From Vreelandella andesensis (GTDB taxonomy: Bacteria; Pseudomonadota; Gammaproteobacteria; Pseudomonadales; Halomonadaceae), in assembly GCF_003989795.1 (NCBI RefSeq), contig NZ_RZHG01000007.1, forward strand, positions 62,001 to 126,000: 64,000 bases of DNA, written 5' to 3'. Numbering within the stretch: position 1 is the first letter of the stretch; each line of letters opens with the position of its first letter. Below the pieces are notes generated by a model, which saw nothing but the letters and a program-made list of their open reading frames with translations, was not told the DNA's origin and did no database searches. The position numbers and the translations under genes were made by a program. Of the stretch, positions 8,463 to 17,041 are shown one piece after another.

Positions 8463-8843
8463 TTAATCGACCAAAGTGATCATAACAGGGGCAACGCCAC
8501 GTCGAATCATGCCAAGTTGGCGAGCTGCACGTTTGGAAAGATCAATTATCCTACCCTTAACAAAGGGGCCGCGATCATTAATCAGTACTTCAACTTCTTG
8601 ACCGGTATCAGGGCGAGTCACTAGCACCTTGGTGCCAAAAGGGAGCGTAGGGTGAGCTGCCGTCAGTGCTTGTTGATCAAAGGGGACTCCACTGGCAGTG
8701 GGAGAACCTTGAAAACGATCACTGTAGAAGGATGCGACACCTTCTTTAATTTTGATTTCAGTGGCATACGCGTGACTAGCGGTAAGAAAGATGAGTAATG
8801 CCGCTGCACAACTCGTTCGGATATAACGTTTAGATGCTCCCAT
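8463..8843 (-). CDS. Small RlpA-like exported protein (double-psi beta-barrel)
   Basis: A 126-residue protein with a signal peptide (about residues 1-27, ending SHAYA) and a single RlpA-like double-psi beta-barrel: GVASFYSDRFQGSPTASG, LPFGTKVLVTRPDTGQEV and VLINDRGPFVKGRIIDLS. RlpA proteins are lytic transglycosylases acting on peptide-free glycan strands at the septum, and the NDRGPF-R-IDLS block carries the known active-site Asp. Unlike full RlpA it has no lipobox and no SPOR domain, so septal targeting is doubtful. A cell-wall role is inferred from the domain. Confidence 0.82.
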   Translation of the reverse strand: MGASKRYIRTSCAAALLIFLTASHAYATEIKIKEGVASFYSDRFQGSPTASGVPFDQQALTAAHPTLPFGTKVLVTRPDTGQEVEVLINDRGPFVKGRIIDLSKRAARQLGMIRRGVAPVMITLVD

Positions 8844-9160
8844 TGGAGTGCCTCAGTTTTACGTAGTGCGAAATCTTTACGCGTCGGTGTGTTACCGAAC
8901 ATATCTCTTGATAGTAACGTGCTCTTTTTGATACGGCAAGCTTTAAGAAGATCGACGCAATTAGCTTCTTAATTATGAATTTTTGCATCTTTCTCTAGTG
9001 CCGTTGCATTTCAGCAAGTTAACGAAGTGTGGTTGATATAAAGCGTCTGAGTTTTGTGTCTAATGCAATTTTTAGATAAACACTCACTTTTATCAGGTGG
9101 ACATCATATAATTAGCGCATGCTTGATTTTAAATTTCTGCCAATAAACAAGGATGAACCT

Positions 9161-10600
9161 ATGGCCAAATTCTCTTCTCCAACGCTGGTTTTGGTTGCCG
9201 CAGGCGGGGTTGCTGCTGGGGTTTTAGCCGCGCAAGTAGCTCCCAGCTTTACCGCAATGGCCGCCGCCGAAGAATCTACCAGTATGGAACAGGTAGAAGC
9301 CCCCCAAGCATTAGTAGGGCTCGATAACATTACGCTAGGCGAGCGTATCCGAGGTGAGCTTACCTCGGCGGGTGAGCTAAACGGCAATGATGGAAGCCGC
9401 TACTTACGTTATGCCATTACTCTTGAAGAGGGGGCGTTAGTAGAAATTTCGCTAAGCGGAGCTTTGCAGGGTGTGGTCGCTCTCTATGACGATCACCTAC
9501 AACTGCTGGAAAGCGCAGAAACCGTTCACCACTATGTTGAGGAAGATGGAGATTACGTGGTGATTGTTAGTGGGGCAGACGCGCGTAGCTATGGCCCATT
9601 TACCCTTAACAGTCGCACTATTGAACTGAGCGATGCTGACACGCTTGACGTTGGCACGCCGATGGATAGTTGGCTAGAGGGTGCCTCCCGGGAGGTGGCG
9701 TTGACCATCGAGGAAGCAGGTATGTATCAAATTGAGATGCGTGCTGATGAGTTTGATGCGTATCTTGAGTTGTCTGGCCCTAACAACTATAACCGTGAAG
9801 ATGATGATGGTGCTGGAAACTTAAACGCACGTATTTCAGACTTCCTTGCTCCCGGTGACTATACCATTACTGCGCGTTCTGCCTTTGGAGAGGGCAATGG
9901 TGTGTTTACGTTGAGTGCCGAACCGCGCGAATTACCGAACGATGGCGAGTTACGCAACGACGGTAGTGTTATGCCTAGCGATACGCTTAGCGGTTGGTTT
10001 AGCGGTCAGGAATTAGGTTATCAGCTAGAAATTGAAGAAGCGGGTATGTATCAAATCGATATGCGCTCAAGCGATATCGATTCTTACCTGGTATTAGAAG
10101 GATCTAATGGCTATCTCCGCGAAAATGACGACAGTGGCGGCAATTATGACGCCAGTATTGCTGACTTCTTGGCGCCGGGTAGTTATCAGCTAACGGCGCG
10201 CACTGCGTATGGCTCCGGCAGCGGTCTGTTTACGCTTTCAGTGGAGCCACGTGAATTGCCAGATGATGTAGAGCTGCGTAATGAAGGCGAGTTAACGCCC
10301 AATGAAACGCTCAATGGCTGGTATGGCGGTGAGCCGCTAACCTATGAACTCACGCTAGAAGAAAGTTCTTTAGTAACGCTTAGTTTGCGTTCAGCGGACT
10401 TTGATACGTATTTAGAACTACGCGGCGAAAGCGATTCTCACAGCGATGATGACGGCGGTAATGGCACTGATTCTCGTTTAGAGCAGGCGCTCTTGCCGGG
10501 AACGTACACCGTTATTGCACGTGGTTTCTCTGTTAGTGGCAGCGGTATGTTTGAGCTACAAGTCAGTGCCGAACCGACAGAAATGCAGCCAGACGCGTAA
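9161..10600 (+). CDS. Exported protein with four PPC-like beta-sandwich repeats
   Basis: I place the start at the ATG at 9161 because AAGGA lies seven bases before it and the product then opens with a signal-anchor-like segment (MAKFSSPTLVLVAAGGV, cleavage likely after TAMAAA); an in-frame upstream ATG at 9119 is less likely. The mature part holds a degenerate first and three clear repeats of about 105 residues. Each has AGMYQIEMR-type strand, D-DAYLELSG, an acidic Asp-rich turn (EDDDGAGN, ENDDSGGN, SDDDGGNG) and FLAPGDYTITAR. This matches the pre-peptidase C-terminal (PPC) domain. There is no protease domain, so it is a stand-alone exported binding protein of unknown ligand. Confidence 0.7.
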   Translation: MAKFSSPTLVLVAAGGVAAGVLAAQVAPSFTAMAAAEESTSMEQVEAPQALVGLDNITLGERIRGELTSAGELNGNDGSRYLRYAITLEEGALVEISLSGALQGVVALYDDHLQLLESAETVHHYVEEDGDYVVIVSGADARSYGPFTLNSRTIELSDADTLDVGTPMDSWLEGASREVALTIEEAGMYQIEMRADEFDAYLELSGPNNYNREDDDGAGNLNARISDFLAPGDYTITARSAFGEGNGVFTLSAEPRELPNDGELRNDGSVMPSDTLSGWFSGQELGYQLEIEEAGMYQIDMRSSDIDSYLVLEGSNGYLRENDDSGGNYDASIADFLAPGSYQLTARTAYGSGSGLFTLSVEPRELPDDVELRNEGELTPNETLNGWYGGEPLTYELTLEESSLVTLSLRSADFDTYLELRGESDSHSDDDGGNGTDSRLEQALLPGTYTVIARGFSVSGSGMFELQVSAEPTEMQPDA

Positions 10601-10628
10601 TTTAGCGCGCGTCGAACAGCGAACAACG

Positions 10629-10662
10629 CCCTTGCTGGCAGCAGCAGGGGGTTTTGTTGTTT
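10629..10662 (+). terminator. Terminator after the PPC-repeat gene
   Basis: A nine-pair stem (CCCTTGCTG with CAGCAGGGG, one G-U pair) and a four-base loop are followed by GTTTTGTTGTTT. It begins 28 bases after the stop codon. Confidence 0.8.
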
Positions 10663-10677
10663 AGGTATTACTTGTTG

Positions 10678-10878
10678 ATGCTGCTTGAAAGTAACGACGC
10701 TGTACACGCAGGACAAGCTGACGGCCTTTCAATGGCTGGTTTTATGGGGGTAGATGAGCACCAGTTGCACGTGGTTGAGCCTGAAGATATGTTGTTTGAA
10801 GCATCGCAAAGCCTCGCTCCATGGCATTGTGAAGGTTCCTTCCATTATCGAGTTGGTTCAAGTGACACGCCAGCGTAA
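10678..10878 (+). pseudogene. Possible C-terminal remnant of a HAD-family phosphatase
   Basis: An open frame of 66 residues containing ESNDAVHAGQADGLSMAGFM. This resembles the motif-IV region of beta-phosphoglucomutase-like HAD phosphatases (ED-x-NGV-AG-AAGM-V-GF). The resemblance is by eye only. The N-terminal two thirds of such a protein, including the nucleophile motif DxDxT, are absent: the frame starts inside the terminator of the preceding gene. There is no ribosome-binding site. The stretch 10601-11045 otherwise holds no gene I can support. Best read as a decayed fragment; chance resemblance is possible. Confidence 0.3.
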
Positions 10879-11045
10879 GATCTGGTGAACGTGCAGGTGT
10901 TTTTTAATAAATAACCCAAGAAAAATGCGTCCAAATGCGGGCTGATCGTGATACGGCTAAGTGAGAAGCTTGATAATTAGTTTTTCTAACGGAACCGTAC
11001 TGAGCTAAGCTAACTATTATGACGCTACAGGGCTAGGAGTTCTGA

Positions 11046-11603
11046 ATGCACGAGCTAGATCATTACATTTATCCGCACCGAGTGTTGCACTGGTTAGTGG
11101 CAGGCGCTGTGTTCCTGTCATTGGCAAGCGGTTTGACGCTTGGGTTTCTGGGCTATGAACGCACTGTCGAATTGCTGGGGAATGCCCTTACCAACGTGCT
11201 CTACACCAGCCATAAAACCCTAGGTGTTGCGATATTGTTGCTAATGACCTTGAGAATTATTACACGGTTAGCCTTCGTTGTGCCCGACCACGAGCCACCG
11301 CTCAATGTCTTCGAGCGAGTAGTCAGCACTAGTGTGCATCACTTGCTCTATGTGGCCTTAGTGGCCATGCCATTAATTGGCTGGGCAGCCACCGCTACCG
11401 GCGGCTTTCCTGTTGAGTTTTTTACATGGCAGTTGCCAGGGATATTGGGGAAAAACGAAGCGCTTTCGCAAACGTTGTTTGTTTGGCATGAGCGATTAGG
11501 GTGGGCGCTGGTCGTGCTTATTACATTGCATATTGCGGGTGCTTTGTTTCATTGGCGTATCAAGCGGGATAACGTCATGAAACGTATGAGTTTATTTGAA
11601 TAA
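11046..11603 (+). CDS. Cytochrome b561 family inner-membrane di-heme protein
   Basis: A 185-residue protein with four transmembrane helices and paired His residues expected to bind two b-type hemes: HRVLHWLVAGAVF in the first helix, YTSHKTLGVAIL in the second, VHHLLYVALVAMP in the third and WHERLGWALVVLITLHIAGALFH in the fourth. This is the bacterial CybB/YodB pattern. Such proteins move electrons between quinol and periplasmic or soluble acceptors. It is followed 22 bases later by the convergent diguanylate cyclase gene and appears monocistronic. Confidence 0.88.
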   Translation: MHELDHYIYPHRVLHWLVAGAVFLSLASGLTLGFLGYERTVELLGNALTNVLYTSHKTLGVAILLLMTLRIITRLAFVVPDHEPPLNVFERVVSTSVHHLLYVALVAMPLIGWAATATGGFPVEFFTWQLPGILGKNEALSQTLFVWHERLGWALVVLITLHIAGALFHWRIKRDNVMKRMSLFE

Positions 11604-11625
11604 TATAGCGTAATGTCTACAGTGA

Positions 11626-13419
11626 TCACGCCGAATCACAGCCGTAATCACGGGTGGTTTGGCGGGGTTTAACGGCGTACATCTGGCTGTCCGCTTCGCG
11701 AAGTAGGCTGGCCAGCGTATCGTTATTTCCACGGCTGATACTAAAACCTACGCTGACACCTACGCTAACTAGTGTGTTGCAAGGCAGCTTGATAGGTGAG
11801 CCAACGGCCTGTTCGATACGGTTGCGCATCTCTTCTAATGCAGACTGATCAGATACTCCCTCTAGCAAGATAATAAACTCGTCGCCGCCAAAGCGCGCAC
11901 AGTGATCATTTTCTCGTGCGACGTGTACTAGGCGTTTGGCAACTTGCTGAAGCACGAAATCGCCTATTTCATGGCCATACTGGTCGTTAATTGGTTTAAA
12001 ACAGTCAAGATCGCACATGACTAGTGCCAAAGGCGAATGCGTTTTTTTACAACGTTCAAGGGCCGTTTCTGCGCAGCGTGCCAGCCCGTTGCGATTAAGT
12101 AGGTCGGTGAGCATATCGTGATTGGCAAGCTTTTCTAGTGCCTGGGTACGAGCGGCTACCTTAGCCTCTAGAACAGCTTCCTGCTTTTTTAGCATTGAAA
12201 CCGTTTCTGCTTGGGCGCGCTCTTTTTGCCATTTTAATCGATTAAAACGAGCGGCCAGTGCGAAAGACAGTAGCAACATTTCAATGGCTGAGCCGATCTG
12301 TACACCGTGAAGCGTAATGAAATTGGCAGGTAGAACGCTCAGGTTTCTTAGCGCAAATACGGCGGCACCGATTAGAAATATTGACCAAGCGAGCACAAAA
12401 ATACCCGCGCTAGGCACGCGGCGCCAACTGCAATAAATACCGCATACAAGCATTAATAGCGAGGCAGCAAATCCTGTGATATCCATTAATCGTAGGGCAG
12501 GTTGAATAGGCAAGAAGATCACCGCTATTAGCGCTAAATAGCAGTAACCGCGAAACAGCGTGATAACTTGGTGCCAGCGCGGGCAATAGGTGGCTGTATT
12601 GAGGAAACTTTGAGCGAATAGGCTTCCCATTGTAGAGGCAAACGTAAAGCCAATCGCCACTAAACGTGCGGTGTTATCGCCCAAAAAGCTCCAAAACATC
12701 AGCGTACCAATGCCATTGAAGGTCAAGATTGCCAGCGTAAACCCGAAGGCAAATAGGGCGTAGTAAAGAAATACGCGCTCTTTAAGTCCAAAAAAAAGCA
12801 ACAGGTTGTAAGTGCTTAATGCCAGCAGCATGCCGAAGTAGGTCGCCAGCCAGAAATTATGACGATCATTCTGAGTATAAAAAGCTTCTGGCGTCATTAA
12901 ACTGTAGCTCAGAAACTTACTGCCTGTGGCACTCACCTGGGTATAAAGCGTCACGGTCTCTCCACCCGCCAGCGTTAGAGGAAAAACCGCCTGGCGGTGA
13001 GCGATTGAGCGCTCATCAATTGGCACGGCGCTTCCGCTATGCTGAACTCCACTAGCGTTTTCACGCAGCGTATACAGCGTGACATAGTCTAAGAAAGGGT
13101 ATTCGAACTTAACCATCCATCTCGTAGGGGAGGCAGAGGCATTATGAATGTGTGTTTTAAGCCATGTGTCACTTTGCGTATAGCCGAAATGTAAATCAGA
13201 AGCGTGACGGACTGGTTGAAATGAGGGAGATAACGCTAAAACATCACGCAGGTTCAATGATTCTGAGGTGTGCCAATAACTACTAACCTCATTTAAATCA
13301 TAACGTGGCTGCTCAGAAGAGACGGCAATGGTAGTTGCTGCACTACTATGACTGCACCAGCAAATAATAAGCGCTAACAAGCCTGCCGAAAGGCGCTTTA
13401 ACCAACAGTTAACATCCAT
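11626..13419 (-). CDS. Membrane diguanylate cyclase with 7TMR-DISM sensor
   Basis: This 597-residue protein makes cyclic di-GMP from two GTP. Order of parts: signal peptide, periplasmic 7TMR-DISMED2-type sensor (about residues 30-170), seven transmembrane helices (about 180-395), a short coiled coil, and a C-terminal GGDEF domain. The catalytic motif is intact (RFGGDEFIILLEG) and an RxxD inhibitory site (REND) sits five residues before it, so product inhibition is expected. DISMED2 sensors probably bind carbohydrate-like ligands; the ligand here is unknown. The surface-fibre module lies close by (14.7-18.2 kb), but a regulatory link is only a suggestion. Confidence 0.9.
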   Translation of the reverse strand: MDVNCWLKRLSAGLLALIICWCSHSSAATTIAVSSEQPRYDLNEVSSYWHTSESLNLRDVLALSPSFQPVRHASDLHFGYTQSDTWLKTHIHNASASPTRWMVKFEYPFLDYVTLYTLRENASGVQHSGSAVPIDERSIAHRQAVFPLTLAGGETVTLYTQVSATGSKFLSYSLMTPEAFYTQNDRHNFWLATYFGMLLALSTYNLLLFFGLKERVFLYYALFAFGFTLAILTFNGIGTLMFWSFLGDNTARLVAIGFTFASTMGSLFAQSFLNTATYCPRWHQVITLFRGYCYLALIAVIFLPIQPALRLMDITGFAASLLMLVCGIYCSWRRVPSAGIFVLAWSIFLIGAAVFALRNLSVLPANFITLHGVQIGSAIEMLLLSFALAARFNRLKWQKERAQAETVSMLKKQEAVLEAKVAARTQALEKLANHDMLTDLLNRNGLARCAETALERCKKTHSPLALVMCDLDCFKPINDQYGHEIGDFVLQQVAKRLVHVARENDHCARFGGDEFIILLEGVSDQSALEEMRNRIEQAVGSPIKLPCNTLVSVGVSVGFSISRGNNDTLASLLREADSQMYAVKPRQTTRDYGCDSA

Positions 13420-13558
13420 AAATATCGCTATTTGGTTTTTTTTGCGTTGGGCTTTATTGCCTCTAGGTCTTGGTGCCTAGGTTCCCTTGTCTAACTTGGG
13501 CGCGAATTTCTCCAAAACAAAGTATAGACGCCTTTTATGCGACCGACCGACTATGAGG

Positions 13559-14425
13559 CTAAAGCATGAGAGTGCTCAGTCTTTCAGTTAGTCGCTGAAT
13601 TAGCTGTCCACTGTGACGCCAGAAATGCCAATAAAGTGGCACGGTAAGCGAATGCCCAGAAGCAATGCTAACAAGATGGCCGTTTTGCAGTTGTTCAAGT
13701 GCCTGTAAGTGCGGAATCATTCCGTAGCCAATACCTGCGCTGGCTAGTCGCACAAACCCTTCTGATGAAGGGCAAAGGTGGTAGGGAAAATGGCCATGGT
13801 AACCACATTGGGCAAGAAACTGGTGCTGAAGTTGGTCATGAGGGCCGAACACAATCACCGGTGCCTGCTGAAAGGCATCCGGGGAAAGGCCTTCAGGAAA
13901 GTAGCGTTTCACGTAGGCAGGCGATGCTAGCGGGAGATAGCGCATCTCGCCTACTTTAATACACCGGGCACCCGCGATAGGCGTTGGTGTCGCGCAAAGG
14001 CAGGCTGCTACATCACCATCTCGCAGGCGTTTAAGCCCAACATCTTGATCCTCAATGACTAAATCGAGCAATAAGTCTTCGGCTTGACAGATATCTGCTA
14101 CGGCGGTTGCCCACCATGTCACGACGCTGTCAGCGTTGATCGCAATGCGTAGCCGGGTCGTTGCATTATCCAGTGTAGGGAGCGTCTGATGTAGGTCACG
14201 TTCCAACAAGTGTACTTGCTGGTAGTGGGTGAGTAGTTGCTGCCCTGCCGGCGTCGGCGAAAGCTTGGGGTGACGTGTTAACACCGGTTGGCCTAAGCGC
14301 ACTTCAAGCGCTTTTATACGTTGAGAAATAGCTGATTGAGAAAGCCCCAAAATATCTCCGGCCCGTTCAAAGCCGCCGCACTCCACTACCGTAGCCAATG
14401 CATGGAGAAGTTTGTAGTCAAGCAT
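13559..14425 (-). CDS. argP: LysR-type regulator ArgP (lysine/arginine sensing, controls ArgO)
   Basis: A LysR protein of 288 residues when started at the ATG at 14425 (MLDYKLLHALATVVECGGFE), which fits the family N-terminus; the frame extends 15 residues further upstream to 14470 without family support. The helix-turn-helix region LGLSQSAISQRIKALEVRLG and the preceding GGFERAG match ArgP/IciA. ArgP activates argO, the basic amino acid exporter, with arginine or lysine as effector. Here argO lies 4.2 kb away (18608) on the opposite strand, and the intervening module separates a pair normally adjacent in related bacteria. Confidence 0.88.
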   Translation of the reverse strand: MLDYKLLHALATVVECGGFERAGDILGLSQSAISQRIKALEVRLGQPVLTRHPKLSPTPAGQQLLTHYQQVHLLERDLHQTLPTLDNATTRLRIAINADSVVTWWATAVADICQAEDLLLDLVIEDQDVGLKRLRDGDVAACLCATPTPIAGARCIKVGEMRYLPLASPAYVKRYFPEGLSPDAFQQAPVIVFGPHDQLQHQFLAQCGYHGHFPYHLCPSSEGFVRLASAGIGYGMIPHLQALEQLQNGHLVSIASGHSLTVPLYWHFWRHSGQLIQRLTERLSTLML

Positions 14426-14706
14426 GGGAGTTTCCCAAAGTGAATAAGTAACAACGTTTAGCGATATCATGGTGCATCAACCGTTAAGTCGTAGTTAATC
14501 ACTGTTTTAGCTTGCTTTCATCCTCTTATGCCTGTGCGTTGATTGAGATAGCGTAAGCCCTGAGTTAGCAGGGTCGAAAGCGTAAATAGGCTGGCTGCCC
14601 TCGGGAGCTTATCTCTCATTTAACCGGTTCTGAAGTGAATTCCATCGCTTGCTGGAAGATAGTGAGACGAAGTGCATGATTAATTATTCATAATCAATTA
14701 CTTATC

Positions 14707-15726
14707 TTAAATTTTGTCAGAGGAAAACTTCCATGCATGCCGCTTCTGGTAAAGTGTTGAAGGGGCAATCTCTAGCAATGAAGCCGCACGCTGAATATTG
14801 CCGTTACATATTCTAATAGCATTTTCAATCGCCTTTTTCTCTACCTGCCACAGCGGCAAAACTGAGTGGGGCCAAACTTCACCTTCATTTTGATTGTTTT
14901 TACTCAAATAATTTTCAAACGCATTATCTAAATTTAGCATCTCCAAGGTAAGCACTAGGCCGCTATACATTATCACCGCCCTTCTAATAACATTTTCAAG
15001 CTCTCTGATATTTCCAGGCCACGAGTGTTCAAGTAATATTTTTTCAGCATCAGCGGAAAAGCGCTGAAACTTTTTTTTCTCTTCCAAAGAATAGCGCTTC
15101 AAAAGTTTATAAGCAATTTCAATAACATCTCGCCCTCTCTCCCTCAATGGATAAAGCTTTATAGGAAATACATTCAAGCGATAATAAAGATCTGATCTGA
15201 ACAAACCCGCATTAACTTGTTCTAACGGATTTACGTTGGTTGCACACACGATACGACAATTCACCGCATAAGTAGTTGTCGAACCTATCGGCATTACCTG
15301 ACCTGTCTGAAGGAATCTTAGTAGTTTACTTTGCATGGTCAGGCTTAACTCTGCAATTTCGTCTAAGAAGAGAGTTCCCCCATCCGCCGCTCTTGCATAA
15401 CCGATACTATCGCAGATTGCTCCCGTAAAAGTACCTTTTAGGTGGCCAAAAAATTGAGACTCAAAAATATCAAATGGAATTGCCGCACAATTCACAGCAA
15501 TAAATGGCTTATCACACCTGGCGCTCTTCTCATGGAGCATGGTCGCGCACAGTTCTTTTCCAGTCCCACTCTCGCCGGTTAGAAAAACCGGCACATCGGA
15601 TTTAGCTAAATGATCAAGTAACTCGTAAAGCGCACCCATCTTTGCTGAACTACCTATGAAAGCCTGTTTTGTCGTATTCCCTTCGAGAGTATTGATATTT
15701 TTATTATGAAAAATATATTGATTCAT
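14707..15726 (-). CDS. Sigma-54-dependent activator without an N-terminal sensor domain (PspF-like layout)
   Basis: A 339-residue bacterial enhancer-binding protein. After only about 25 residues the AAA+ domain begins: Walker A GESGTGKE, the sigma-54 contact loop as GTFTGA instead of GAFTGA, Walker B GGTLFLDEI, and the arginine region FRSDLYYRLNVFPI. The C-terminus has a Fis-type helix-turn-helix (ICNGNIQRAASLLEIAPSTL). No receiver, PAS or GAF domain is present, so control must come from a partner protein, abundance or its own expression. The gene is visibly AT-rich. It is divergent from the operon at 16199, whose -24/-12 promoter it very probably drives. Confidence 0.9.
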   Translation of the reverse strand: MNQYIFHNKNINTLEGNTTKQAFIGSSAKMGALYELLDHLAKSDVPVFLTGESGTGKELCATMLHEKSARCDKPFIAVNCAAIPFDIFESQFFGHLKGTFTGAICDSIGYARAADGGTLFLDEIAELSLTMQSKLLRFLQTGQVMPIGSTTTYAVNCRIVCATNVNPLEQVNAGLFRSDLYYRLNVFPIKLYPLRERGRDVIEIAYKLLKRYSLEEKKKFQRFSADAEKILLEHSWPGNIRELENVIRRAVIMYSGLVLTLEMLNLDNAFENYLSKNNQNEGEVWPHSVLPLWQVEKKAIENAIRICNGNIQRAASLLEIAPSTLYQKRHAWKFSSDKI

Positions 15727-16147
15727 TTTTGAACCTTTAGCGCCTTGGTCGCGGTAATTAAATTTTTACAAAATTAAAGCGTAGCACACATGGTTAAAAC
15801 TAAAGTATTTAATTATCACATTTAAATAAAGCTATTTTCATAGCTACTGATAATAATATTCATAAGCAATTTTTGATTTTTTTATGCTGCAAAAAAATTA
15901 TTTTTGGTCGTTAGAGAAGTAGGTTCTTTAATTTTTTTAATTAATTTTTTAATTGTTTTATTAATTCTATTGAGTATGAAAAAAATCATACTTGTGCTAA
16001 CTTTTAATCAAGCCTGTTGGATGCTCGCCTTTAAAGTAGTGCATTTTAAAAATTATATATTAAAACGAATTGCAAAATGCGAATGAAAAAAAATACGCTA
16101 TAGCAATATTCAGAAAATATATTGAAAATAAAAGTTAAATTATATTT
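15727..16147. other. AT-rich intergenic control region
   Basis: These 421 bases between the activator gene and the sigma-54 promoter are very AT-rich, with long A and T runs around 15890-15970. No plausible gene is present. The stretch contains two inverted repeats (15973-15992; 16041-16047 with 16074-16080) and AATCAA at 16006-16011, which approaches the IHF consensus with the spacer one base too long. This is the usual architecture for DNA looping between an activator and sigma-54 polymerase. Confidence 0.55.
15973..15992. promoter_or_regulatory. Candidate upstream activator site (inverted repeat)
   Basis: AGTATGA and TCATACT form a perfect seven-base dyad with a six-base A spacer. It lies about 157 bases upstream of the -24 element at 16149, within the range typical for enhancer sites of sigma-54 activators. 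Assignment to the activator at 14707 is inference from position and symmetry. Confidence 0.45.
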
Positions 16148-16162
16148 TGGCACGCGTTCTGC
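16148..16162 (+). promoter_or_regulatory. Sigma-54 (-24/-12) promoter of the CsgG/HfaB-like operon
   Basis: TGGCAC, five bases, then CTGC: the invariant GG (16149-16150) and GC (16161-16162) are exactly ten bases apart as required for RpoN polymerase, and five of six upstream consensus bases match. Transcription would start near 16174, 25 bases before the ATG at 16199. A sigma-54 activator gene is divergent immediately upstream, which strongly supports the call. Confidence 0.82.
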
Positions 16163-16198
16163 CTTGACCCTGCTAGGGAACAAGCCAGGGCGTTTATA

Positions 16199-17041
16199 AT
16201 GAAAATATATAAATACAGTTTTGCATGCTGCTTGGTAAATATTATCAGTGGTTGTGCATCTATTGAACCAAACGTGAACACCGTACAACCGCTCATAGGT
16301 CCACCTGTTACTTCTAATCATACCCCGTATTCACAATGCTTAGCTGATCTGCGAGACAGTTATGAGGCTAACAACCTTCCCGTTATCGCGGTTGGACAGA
16401 TCAGCGATAAAACGGGGCAAAAGACCTACAGCACCGTTACTGAAAGCAGCGCCTTGACTCAAGGCGTTTCTGAAATGTTGATCAGCGCTTTCTATAAAAC
16501 GGGCAAGGTGAACCTGACTGAACGCTTGGACGTCAGAATTCCTCTGGCCGAGCAACAGTTATTCGAGCAGAACGCCTTGGCGTACGCCCCCAAGCCCATT
16601 GCGGTAATGCCGGCGAATTTCGTGATTTTAGGCGCTTTGACTGAGCTTAATTACAACATTTCCACCGGAGGCGCTCGTCTCTTCGTGAGCGGTATAGGCG
16701 GCGGTATACGCACCGCCGTTATCAATGTTGGCCTGGATCTTCGCCTGGTCGATGTCAGGACATTTAGAACCTTGTATGTATCAAGCCTGCAGAAGCAGGT
16801 TGTTGGTTACGAGGTTGAATCGGGCGTTTATCGCTTTTTTGGAAATCAGCTTATCGAGTTCGATACCGGCGCTGTGAGAAATGAACCTTTACAGCTCGGT
16901 GTTCGATCGGTCGTGGAGATGAGTGCTTTTCAGATCCTGACCGAAGGCCTAGGTCTTCCACTCCCCGAGGGGAAATCGTGCGAGCCGGAAGCCGGGTATC
17001 CTGTAGTCGCTAACCATGAGGTAAACCACAATGAAACTTAA
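16199..17041 (+). CDS. CsgG/HfaB-family outer-membrane secretion lipoprotein
   Basis: A 280-residue lipoprotein: the signal peptide ends in IISGCAS, giving Cys19 as the lipidated residue. The mature protein follows CsgG: VIAVGQISDKTGQKTYSTVT near residue 62, ALTQGVSEMLISAFYKTG, NLTERLD, FVILGALTELNYN, then GGARLFVSGIGGG and LDLRLVDVRTFRTLYVSS, VVGYEVESGVYRFF and NEPLQLGVRSVVEMSAF. CsgG forms a nonameric outer-membrane pore exporting curli subunits; HfaB does the same for holdfast anchor proteins. CsgE and CsgF homologues are not seen. Transcribed from the sigma-54 promoter; its 3' end overlaps the next gene by 11 bases. Confidence 0.85.
   Translation: MKIYKYSFACCLVNIISGCASIEPNVNTVQPLIGPPVTSNHTPYSQCLADLRDSYEANNLPVIAVGQISDKTGQKTYSTVTESSALTQGVSEMLISAFYKTGKVNLTERLDVRIPLAEQQLFEQNALAYAPKPIAVMPANFVILGALTELNYNISTGGARLFVSGIGGGIRTAVINVGLDLRLVDVRTFRTLYVSSLQKQVVGYEVESGVYRFFGNQLIEFDTGAVRNEPLQLGVRSVVEMSAFQILTEGLGLPLPEGKSCEPEAGYPVVANHEVNHNET

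Noticed and set aside
15904..16321. 60- and 91-codon frames in the AT-rich region upstream of the CsgG-like gene
   Set aside because: Low-complexity AT-driven translations, no ribosome site, and they overlap the sigma-54 promoter.
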